Positions 27,320 to 39,300 of a stretch of DNA of 64,000 nt are shown here, in pieces; the first letter of the stretch is position 1; every line of letters starts with the position of its first letter. Origin of the DNA: Mya arenaria (taxonomy: Eukaryota > Mollusca > Bivalvia > Myida > Myidae); NCBI RefSeq assembly GCF_026914265.1, contig NC_069124.1, positions 13,413,088 to 13,477,087 of the forward strand, given 5' to 3'. The translations under genes were made by a program, and so were the position numbers. The notes below the pieces were generated by a model that had not been told where the DNA came from, searched no databases, and saw nothing but the letters and a program-made list of their open reading frames with translations.

Positions 27320-30300
27320 TTAGTAATAATAATAAAAATAATAATTATAATAAAATTATTGATCCGGTAATAACAGAAGCTTTATCGTAACGCTTTATCT
27401 AGAGCGTCTGTTGATTCGGATTTTCATTCGGAACCTTTTCACGGGTTTTGGTCTTCATCATAGGTTTAACATGGAACCCGTGATTCGTATAATACGGAAA
27501 AAAATGGGATTTTTGTACGCGCGTGCGTCCCAATACGGAAATATATTGTACGGCCACGTGGTTCCAAATAGCGAGTACGATTGGACGTATAAATTTGTAG
27601 AATAATACACTGTAGTTCATGACAAAGTATTTCCTGTACTCTTTTGATAATACGGTCTCTAAACCGAGCGAAGCTCGGCAGAGCCCTATTTAGGCTACAT
27701 GCATGTGCGTATACACTTTCTTTCAGAAGTGCAATGACTATGAGCCTGAAAAAAAGACGTAAAGGTGATGGAACCAGTTTTTTTTGTTAATAAACCGTAT
27801 TGAGCGCATGAATGCCGAACGTCAAAGTTTTATCAGAGCGTGACGACATTGTGTTCGGTAGTTTTCGTGATCGCATAATCGGCCGATTTCATGAAGAATA
27901 CGTTCACACGAAAATTAAATCTACGAGATGCGAAATAGCGCCCCAGTAGTTATCAAAATAGTTCAAAGTATGCTTATAAGCAATTACTTTGAATACTGTC
28001 ATATTTCTTTAGGTAGCTGGATATATATATTTTGTATTCACTTTAACATTAAAGATATTCATACTCATTGCTGACCATTCTAAACAAAGGTCGCTATCCA
28101 GTAGTTGTCATTATGGATTTTACAATACTATTTAAATGTTTGACAGTTGTTAATCGAGTAGAAATTGCCAAGAATTTATCCCTGTTTGATTACCGATTTA
28201 ATCACGACCATGGACTACACCGGTACACATAGCATAGCGTGTCACGTACATGCAACAGGTATGATTTTTTGTAAAAACACCATCAGTAAATGAACGTATC
28301 AATTTCATAAACATATGACATGCAGTTGACCAGTTCAGAAATCGCTGGGCTGATTGAGATATTGTCACTGAAAAGATGGATGGGAGGTCTGAGAGCCACA
28401 CCCATAGATAAATTATAACTCAGATTAAAGGATGGGAAAACAACTTTCAATCATCAACACGGCTGATAGAGAGGTTTAAACTAAAACGATATACTGGAAT
28501 GGTGTGGCAGGAAACTCTTCTGCAATGCAACACCAATTTTGTTTGACATGTTGTTTTTAAATTAAGAAGTTTGACGGGGATGGTGCGGGAGGGATATCCC
28601 CTCCTGCCAAGCGAAACTGTGGCGAAGAGCGAGATTATGGCTAAAACGATAAAAGGACGGTAACGTTGCGGTCTGACACCATAGGTTTGTGAGTGATTGT
28701 GACTATAAAGATTAATGGTTTTGCTTTGATCCACAGATTGTGTGAAAGATTGTAAATTAATAGTGCGGAGGGATGACCCCGCTTGCCAAGCATCACTATG
28801 GCGGATGACAGATTGTGACTGAATATGTTGGTAGGGAGCTAGCGAGCTGACACCATGTATGTGTGAGAAATTGTACAAAGAATATGGACGGGGAGGGTTT
28901 TCCGTATTGCCATGCAATACCGTGATTGTGTGACAGAGTTTAACTCAAAAGTTGGCTGAGGAGGGGTGTTCCCTCATGCCAAGAACAATATGGCTGAGTG
29001 AGAAATTGTGACTGAAAAAAGTGATACGGTGAGTGTGGAACAAAATCATGGTCATTTTAGTTATTCTGAAAATAACGATGTACAAGAAGATGTTAATACT
29101 TGTCAACAAACAGCTTGGCTGAGATATTAGAATTAAAAACATTGATGGGAATGGTGTGGCAGGGTTGTCCTGCCAAACAACACGTGTCAGTGTATCAAAA
29201 AGTAACTTAAAGGTTGGATTGAGAGGGTGCGGGAGAGGCCTCCCCTCCTGCAAAGCGAAACCATGGTGGAGTGCGAGATTGTGATTGAAAGATGAATGGG
29301 CGGTTGCATGCCAATGGTGTTTTTTTGGGCCATAGATTGTGTGAAATATTGTAACTAAATAGTCTGTCCAGGGTGTTGGAGGGCGACCGATTCCGCCAAA
29401 CACCACGCTGAATGAAGGTTGCGACTTAAACCATGAACGGGACGGGTTGTTCCCTTTCCAAGAAACAACATGACTTAGTGAGAGAATAAAGTCCGCTTAA
29501 TGTACATGTGCACCTGTATCTAATTAAAATGTGCACCTCTATATTTATACGTGAAATTCTAAATACAGAGTCGCTCCTTTCTGTTACATTTTTAAAAGGA
29601 AGGTGCACATCTTTCATAAATACAACTGCACTTCTATATCATAAATGGAGGTGCACCTCTATATTTAGACCGGCATGTCTTTCCTTGGACCTGCACCTTA
29701 AAACATAAGGTGCAACTCTATTTTTTCAACTTACATCGCCGTTTATCGACTTTTCACTAAAATGCTAAGTCAAACTGTACTGGCTTGTTCATACTCAATC
29801 TCATGGTCAAATTTGTTATAAATAGCCATTGAGTCAAAGTTCCTGCTTGTTTATTAAGTAAAAAAGTATAAATGAGATGACACAGATACCATTGCCGAAT
29901 GAACGAATGTAAATGTTATTCAAATTATGTAATCTGATGTATCCTTTGCATTTTTTCCTTAAAATAGTTTACTTTGGCAATTGCAGGGAGGGAGGTTTTG
30001 AGTGGTTGACTGTAAAGACCATCTGTATTTCCGAACACATCCATGCCATCTGGTTTTGACATTACAACTGTGGACTGATGTTCAGCAACGCAGGTATTGC
30101 CATGTTATGTTAAACTGGAAGCAATAGGTTTGAAAATAAACCGGACATTTGTCAAGTTTTCCCTGAAATAAAGTCAGAGAGGCTTCCTAACATAGCCAGT
30201 TGCCATTATGTTACTTGCTCTTTGATATTTACATTCGCCTATTATGACTTCATTGTTTATTTCAATATTGTGCTCCGATTGGATAAGCGTCACGTCATTT

Positions 30301-33300
30301 AACAAATGATGTACGAGGTTGCAAATATCAGCTATTCTTTTATACCATCGTATGCTATCTGTTACATCTCTTTAAGATCAAATGCTCAATCTTGAAGATA
30401 CTGCCATTTTTAAATTGTAATAATTAATTATCTAAAATGTAAATGTAAGTATTGATCGTAATTATTCCTGCAGTTATGCTTTATGAACGCAGTTCCTCAA
30501 GCGAGCAAATGACCAAGAAGCTCTAGCGAGTTTTTTTAGGAATTTGCTGGCGTGCCCTACTGCGTTAATACAGCATAAACACATTTTTTATTCAAATGGG
30601 ACTGTTTTCAAGTGAAAAGCCAGGTCAGTGTCTATATGAAACAGTGTTTGATATAGAAAGAGCTTTTGGAGGGGTGGCATACTTTAATTTTTTATAAATT
30701 CTAAATTTATGTAGATTTCTGGTTGAAATTTGGCCAGTTGACAGTTCTTAATCATAAAATATTGGTGTTTCGGTATGAAATTTGAAAATATTCTATGACA
30801 TAATATAAATCAATAATTTAAAATTTTCTTATATAGTTTTGACATTTTAAAAAAAACCCACCTACTTTTACTTTCAAATTGTAAGTATACCAAAGGCTGG
30901 TACCTAATGAAAGAAAGCCTCACTTTCAATTCTAAAGTATAAATGGAGGGATTTTAAAATATTAACAACATAAGTTTGCTCAATGAAAAAGCACGGCCAA
31001 ATGCCAACAGGCAAATTGACGCGGCATATGGTTAGGTACTCTCACGAACGGTCCAATAAGGTAAGGGGTTGTCCATTCCAGGTTTCCTGATGGCAGGTGA
31101 CATAGGTAACATGTTCACAGGTTGCTGTACTGGAATCATCTCAACATTTTGGCTTAATCGCACCTGTCTTGAGACATTTTTGGTCGGTGTGGAACACTTA
31201 AATGTTGAACCCAGCAATTTAACCAGGTATGCCAGATATGTGTTACTTGAGTCTGTTGTTTAGGCTTTAAGGGCGTCGATGATTGTATGTTTGTGTAGTT
31301 GTTGGTATTGTTTTATTTTCCATTTTTTATTTTTTTAAACAGGCCCAGAATGAAATGATGAAAACCAGCCAGCCCACCCGCCCGCAAAGCTGCCCATCCG
31401 GCCAAGCTGTACCTGTTGTACGCCAACTTGCTAACATGCGGTGATTTGTTAGTACTTCCAGATCATATAATGGAAAATTATATCCAAACTGAAGCGTAAT
31501 GTGAGTCAGTTTGGTCATATACGGATAATGTTTGTTTTATTATTAAATGAATTTCTTTCATGCTTTTTGTCAATCGTTTCTGGTGCGGCTATGACATAAT
31601 ATAATTTTCTAATGAAACTGCTGACTTCTATTTGTCTTTAGTCTGTAGTGTGCATCTATTCGCACATTTTGATTGTTCATTTTAGCAAAATTATATTAAT
31701 TGCAAATTCTTTAAGCAATAAAAAAAAACCTTACTACACATAATATGCAGATTGTTTCATTGAGCGAGCATATGATTTTCAGATTATGGACAAAAATACA
31801 TCACCTTCAACAATCACAGCAACTCAGTGAGATCCCGATTTTGAAAAAAAAAATATTGCTAGCTTTCATTAATTCATTAATTCATACTATCAATCATTCA
31901 TTTATATTCATTAATTCATTCATTTATTCAGTTTATTCATTGAAAAACTTGCCATTTCAAGGCAAATGAAATAAAAAGTGAGCCGGTTTCATTAAAATTA
32001 GAGCCTTTTCCCTTCATGCATTAAAGAAAAAACATAAATATACTCAAAATTCCATAAAAACACGAATTTATTGTTTCTACGGTCAGCCTGGTTGCTGTAG
32101 CCACGGAGGTATTTTCAAGGACAAGAACCAATGCTGGTAAAACGTGGTCTTGTGATGGAATTCCATACCGGTTCTCGGCAAGGATTTTCTAGAATGGAAT
32201 ACCGTCTTCAAGTAAGAAGGAATTCTAAGCATGTCTGGTTTTAACGCTTTCATAAAGCATCTGGGTACTCAGTTAGTTGAGATTAACCTTTGAGTTGTTA
32301 AAAACTGATTGCAAAATGTCCAAAAGACTATATATTTCATAACTTTTGTCCTGAAAATCTTTGAATTCATGAACTTTTCTGCATATTTAACAAATTTATG
32401 ACTACATCAAAGGTTGTGCGTGTCTCGAATGACTGTTTTTCATTCTTTAACAGTAGAAGCATTGCTTTTGTATTTTTACGTTTATTATTATTGGTTTTAT
32501 TGATAAGTTTCCTCAAGTTAATGCATACTTTGATAAGATTTACCTTTTGCATTATATCTTTATTAAGGATTGTTGGAATAAGAGTGAGGTTTGTGCACAT
32601 AAACTGGTTTAAACCCCCCAATAAATTTACATTTTACGGACCGTTATAGGCGGTACCTAACAACTCTTGATAAACATACATATTTGTTATATATATAGTA
32701 TGTACGCACTGTGCTGTTCGTGGAGTTTTTTGCTGTTCTTGTATGTTTCTTGTTTGTGATTTAGTGTTCTATGTCTTTGACGTTTGCCCAGTGCCACTAA
32801 ACCGGGTTTATGTGTAAACCTTTAGCTACTGAGCTTGTTTCTGTAGTATTTTGCATAAATATTGCTTGCAGATTATAATGTGCCAAAAAGCTACAGTTAG
32901 CTGCGGCTCACCCCTCCCCCCTCGGTAGTAGTCCTGCAATCTGAATCAGGAGGTGCAGTTCGGAATCCAACATTTCAGAAGAATGAAGATGTTAGTCAAC
33001 TCTGTAGTACTTGTCTGTGTGTAAATCTTTCAAAACAGTGAGATTTATGGCAAATCAATTAAAATTAAGCAACGTATAGGCAATGGTAATGGGTTATACT
33101 CTTAAATCTATGCCATATTTAGCCATCCAAACAGATACTTAATGTAAAATATAAATGGTTTAATAATGTTATATATGCATTTTCTACATCATGTAGCCGA
33201 CCCCCTTATGAATACACTAGCAGTTATTATAAATCTTTCATTTTTGATTGTTTCTTTGCCATTTCTTTTGTTGCGGAGGCGATCAGTTTGGCATATAGTG

Positions 33301-36300
33301 GTGTTTAGGCTGTCTATAATCACAAGATCACTAAACAAAATTGTTAACCTGAACAGTTCTGTTACCTTTGTATAGAAGTGGACCAAAAAAGCATAAATTG
33401 ACAAGTTGAAGCATTTCCATTTGGGTCTATGTCATTTTGTATATAAACACTAAAGTGATAAATTGGAAAAAATCTTTATTTTGCTTAGAAAAAAAACTTA
33501 AAGAGTTGGCAGGTCATTTTTGAAAGCTACAATAAAAACTTTACTTGGTCATTTATTTTAATGCATATGGAAATAATGGCTCTTAAAAGGTTTGCGGCTT
33601 ACCTTTGGATGGGAATTGCTATTCCTGCTTGTAATGAAAATACCACAGTTGCTGATACTTGTCTCATTCTTTAATTGTTTAATATATCATTGCCAAACTT
33701 TCAGTATGTGTTGCATATAGCCTGAAATTGAACTATAGTAGTTTTGAATTCTGTTTTTGCAAAACTAGTATACGCAAAAACTGTTTTGAAGTTAGTTAGC
33801 CAGGTTAGTGTTTATATGAACTATTAAGTAAAAAAAACTGTGGTCTTAGGCCAAATTTACATATTTTTAACAAAGATGACTTCATATGTTGGTGTGATAG
33901 CCTCTTCATCTATGTCAATGTAAACAAATTGTGTATTACTTCATTTGTGTGTTAATCTGTTTCAGATCGGGAACCATCACTTCAGTACCGTATTCACCAG
34001 TAACGTTTAAAGCAGGATATCAGATTGATCACTTCAATACCGATTCACCAGTAACGTTTTATCCAGGATACCAGAGTGTCATCTGGGATTGATCACTTTA
34101 GTACCGTATTCACCAGTAACGTTTTATCCAGGATATCAGAGTGGCATCTGAGACTGATAACTTCAGTACCGTATTCACCAGTAATCTTCAGTTTGCAGTT
34201 ATGCTTATTTATTATAAATTAATGAAAACAAGTTTTTAAACATCGGGTGCAAATGATATGTGTCAGTATTATATAATAACCATGTCTTGTTTTTGTACAA
34301 TATCTTCTTCAGCTGATAAACCATGTCCTGATTCCATTATAATTCCATCTTTTATCGATATATGTTGAATTTTTATATGTATAAGTTATTGAATGTTTAT
34401 TTTTGAGAAAGTCGTAAAAAAATAATGTAAAGGCACTGTATATAATGCTGGAAATAACATGAGTTAGCCTAGTAAGTTCTAAAAATAAAGTGTATATGCA
34501 CACAACAGTTCATCTTGCATTGCTATCTCAAAGGATATAGTATTTAACTGAATGAGCTAATGTTATCATAATTAAAGTGCATTCTTGTTCTGATTATGTT
34601 GCGAACTGTAGTCTGCTAAACTGAATATATTACAATTTTACAACATATTAATATAGTTATCATATATTAATATCAATAACTTATGTTTCATGGATAACTC
34701 TATGTATTTTTTTTAAATGTTATAGATGTATTTTGGTTTAATGTTTTTTTTAACGGTTACAATTCTTATATTTTAAATATTTCAATGTGTTTATACTTTT
34801 TTCATACATTGTTATATTCAATGATTGAATGGCGCTAACAACGTCAACTACAGGGGACTTATATTCATTTCAAACTGCTGAGTGTGTCAAACAACTTTTC
34901 CGGGTTATTTGCAAAAGCTTAAAAATCTAAAATATACACAATGTTGTTTTACGTATTAGGATTGTTACGTACAGGTTGCTTGTCAGATAATTGTAGAATC
35001 TATGATAATTGAATTTAAGTAAATGCAATCTGTTTTATTTACAGTGTTGTGTTTAAAGTAGGAATCATTATCTTGTACTATCACGTGCTTGTATGATATA
35101 CAGTATTGGGTAAACTAGTGTATGTAGTGTGTTTGTTTTAATGTATAAATATTCAATTTCTTTTGCATTGCCTTAACCTTACTTGTAATCAAATACGATT
35201 ACCGATATTTATGAAAAACACGAAAAAAGGAGAGAATGAAAAGGTTTCTTCGTTTCTTTGCGAGCATTTACCCTTGCACACAAACGATACAATCGTTTAT
35301 CTCCCCAACGATAATACATTTATTACTTGGGACATCAGGAAGGCGAAAGTCAAATTGATGATTTCTTTATTGGATTAGGATTTAATCCTACCGAAAAGGT
35401 GGGTCCAGCCATTGTAGCGTATCAGTCTACGCAAAGAAAACCCTACTTTAAACGAGGACATGAAGGCATAGGTTCTGATAAGTTATTCTACATCTTCATG
35501 AAAATTCTCAATAAAACTGGCTTGGAAAACATTGCAACTGTAGGACCGGTAGTCATTGATCAAACACCGCCTTTAAATCGAACTCTTCCGCCAGTTACTA
35601 TGGACAATATATACATTGTTTTTGGTTGGAATAGCAACACATTCTATGACGATGAGCAGACTGCACAAATCGATCAAATATATTTCCAGGTCGGTAGGTA
35701 TACTTTTTTTCTAACCGAGTGTTTTAACAATTGAAGTGTGCAAATCAGCATCGTATTTAGCCGCATGTTTTACTTACTGTACTGTAGTTTGATTCTAGTT
35801 TACAGCACATAACGGTATTGCCGCAACAGCTTATTTGGAATGGCGTCTAGATACATCTACCCCGTGCCCTTTGTACTCTGGTTGATGCTTTACGTATCCA
35901 CTTCGCCGTTTTCAGCTACATAAGACGTACAATAACCTCGAGTTTTACATGAATATGCATGTGTACAACAATGCCGGTGATTATCTAGCTGTAGTAAGCC
36001 AATCCTTTCAGCATCAAGATATCCTCCAAGACAAACTGTCATATTTGATATAGATCCCTCAGTAAATAACAGTATTGTGGACGTTGACGCTCACTTTACA
36101 AAGAAGGTGCTCTGTGGAAGATGGATACAGTCCATACACAACGGTAATTTAGTTTTGAAAGTAGGTGCTGGACTATCAAATACGACTGATGATATAGTAA
36201 ATTTCAAATCGTAAGCAACAACAACTCGTATTGTCTACACTCTAGTGATATTCGAACGAATGTCAGATACTTTTTCTTGCTAAAGTCATCCCGCAACGGT

Positions 36301-39300
36301 GTATTTTCAATTTCTTATTCTGATGTTGTAATGGTTTTAGACAATGAAGATATAATGTGTTCACTATCAGTCAGTTTTGGATATGACACCGTGAGTCCAG
36401 TAGCAAATACATATGACGTAGTATTATCGAACAACTCAGCGCGTGTGAAGGTCAATGAATCGCTGCACGTTGGTAAACGTTACATAATTAACATTCCATA
36501 TAAAGTTGATGTAACGTCAGACGATGGAATTGTCACTACAGAGGGTATTGAAACGTTTATTCGACCATTTGTTAATAAACCGGCACTTGCTATACACGTT
36601 GAAAATACAACCAATGTCCGTGAGCATTTAAGTATTCAAGTATCGTTGTGCCCTGTACCGAACGTTCTTTTTCATTCCAAACGGCTTGTTGTTAGCTGGA
36701 AGTTTATCGACCATCACCTTGGTTTTCTTTACATATAGTGTTGGCATAAGTGAAACAAAATCAATGGCAGGACAGAATAAAAAAGTATGTTGTACCTTTC
36801 CAATCGCGTATCGACAGCAACCATTTCGTTTTGGAAGAGTATAAGTTTTTACCCTACAAAGAGTATATTGCTGAAGTACGGGTCTGTTCTAAGCTGGAAT
36901 GCATAGATCCGATACAATCAAATGTGTTCTTTATTGAACGGCAAAATTCAGTTTTGCAGATAACTGAAGCATCTTCATTTGTTGGATATACGTCTGTCCG
37001 TCTCATAATACATTGGTCAATTGAGGACAAGGATATCGGTATGGCATTTTATCAATGGACTTTAGCTCAGGATGCAGAGGGTCGAAATACCCTTATCTCT
37101 TGGAAATCTATTGCTAATAATTCTACTGATATAAAGGTAAAAATAAGGTGTTGTTCTATTAGAATATAATTGACATTATATGATATGTAAATGGACATAA
37201 CTTTTGAACAACCTACATATAAATGTTTTTAAAATTGACCTTATACACAACAATTATTGGTTGTATTTCTACTGCCCGTCCACGGTCATGTTTCTTTATA
37301 TGCTTGTGTTAAAGCATACTCCGTCAGTTGACAATTAATGTAAAAAGCTTACGAAGATGAACATTGGAACTTACGACGCTAATGTAGTTTAAGACTTTGA
37401 TACTGAATCGGAATCTTGGACGCAAATTAAATCGGTAAAAAGTTCATTTTTTAATTGTAAACCAACTAAATAATGAAAATAAATATATTACATACATAAT
37501 TTCTTTTACTAATTCAAAGTTCGGATGTTGGAGACAAAATAACGTTTCTACATGACAATGAATTTGATTTTGGAACAATAATATTATGTCCAGCCGCGGC
37601 GGTTTTGCACGCGTATGAGCGTAACGTTACATTTTATTTGATGACATCACGACGTGTACCAAATGATTGCGACACAGAGGTAGCGTGTTTACAAGAAAAA
37701 GTCACATCGGATGGTTTTGTTGTTTTTGACGAAAGTAACGTGTTTCTTCACACAACATTCTATTTTTGTTCCCTTTTAAACACGACACTTGTTGAGAGGG
37801 AATGGTTTAATGAAACATTTGAGGAATTTCGGTATTGCAGTGACGGATTTATTTTTGACAACACTGCTCCAATCCCTGTTGGACAAATTAATGTCCAAAA
37901 CTCCAATGGGTATATAACAGACATCGAACATGTTGTTATCACATGGGACCCGTTCCATGAAGAAACAGGGGCTACTCTTATTGGACATCCAGAAGACATA
38001 CAACATTATTCTATCGGCGTTGGTAGGCACAGTATTCTAGTTTCTTGAAACAAAAGACATATGGCCATGATATTACTTACATTATTACAATGTGTCGTGA
38101 AAATGCAGTTTTGAATTGGTTTATTTATATATATATAGGGTGATATACGCATTTCACTTTTTGAATTTGCTTCTTTTAACATTATAGCATTTTATGTTTT
38201 GAATGGAGCATTGGAATTCATAAACAGCCGTATGGTGAAGGGATCTTTGATTTGCAAAACGGATTTCCCTGGGTTGATATAGGTTTGCGGCAAGAATTTG
38301 TTCACTGTCTGCCTGTTAATAGATCTCTTGTGCATGGTAGTCTCTACGACATATACGTTAAAGTTTGGTTTGGGCTAAGTAAATACGCGATATTTACGTC
38401 GGAATCTATTAAAGTCGATCAAACACCTCCGAATGTTCGTAGAGGACGATATATCATTGAAGGCATGGACAATTGTGCAACAGATCTGGACTTCACAGAA
38501 TGGACAGATAAAATATCGGCATTTTGATCCGGGGTCTTTAGTGAGCAACAGAACGAGATACAACAGTATTCGGTTGCTTTAGGAACATCTCAGAACGGTA
38601 AATAAATTAATATATGAGCATGTTTTATATTTGAAGCATGTTTTTTTTTCCCGAAAAACTGTTTATTACATTGACGCTGGAATCTGAAATTAGTAGGTAA
38701 CAAGCTTTATTAATACCAATGTTGATGATTTGCTGTCGTTTCAGTCGATGACGTATTTGCATCTGAGAATATTGGATTGAAAACTACTATTTCCATCGGT
38801 AATCTGACTTTGGAGCACGCTGTTAGATACTATTTTACTGTCACTGCCGTGAATACTGCAGGGCTTTACACTTCGGTATCGTCGGACGGATTTATAATTG
38901 ATACATACAAAATGTTTATGTAGACTCAGTTATTCTCCAAATCAATCGATTCATCACTAGAATTTCAACCGCTTGGAATCATAAACACATTTCTGTATTT
39001 TCATATACTTTCATGTCTTTTGATAGTGTGACCCAAAATATAAGCATCAGTGCTGAAATTGATAATATCAAGAATATCTCAGAAACAATGCATTTACATA
39101 GATGTGAGTCTGTTATTGAAAACACAACAAAAGCTCTTCATGTTCGGCAAATAAGACATGATGCTGTAGCTGTTACTGCTATGGTTCAAGATAAGGAAAG
39201 TGATCTGAAAATGGTATGAAACCGAAATTATAATTATGAAACCGGGAGAAAATTTATCATGCGTACTATGTTCAACCCAACAATACAAAGTATAGAATAT

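Larger units (their letters stand above)
26941..35243. other. 8.3-kb repeat-filled intron
   Basis: It separates clean exons on the left from damaged exons on the right. It holds an AAT microsatellite, a tandem-core interspersed element (27650-29480), GTGCACCT-rich repeats (29505-29735), an imperfect palindrome (30473-30580), a TTCAT-rich patch (about 31860-31945), a repeat with a second copy at 45.67 kb, and a short tandem array at 33978-34190. No exon is recognised, although the repeat architecture of the protein suggests a domain half could be missing here. Confidence 0.6.

Noticed and set aside
27125-27370. 81-codon poly-Asn frame
   Set aside because: Translation of the AAT microsatellite.
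28447-29406. Two minus-strand frames of about 155 codons
   Set aside because: They lie wholly within the tandem core of an interspersed element and have no domain; long frames arise easily from its periodic, GC-richer units.
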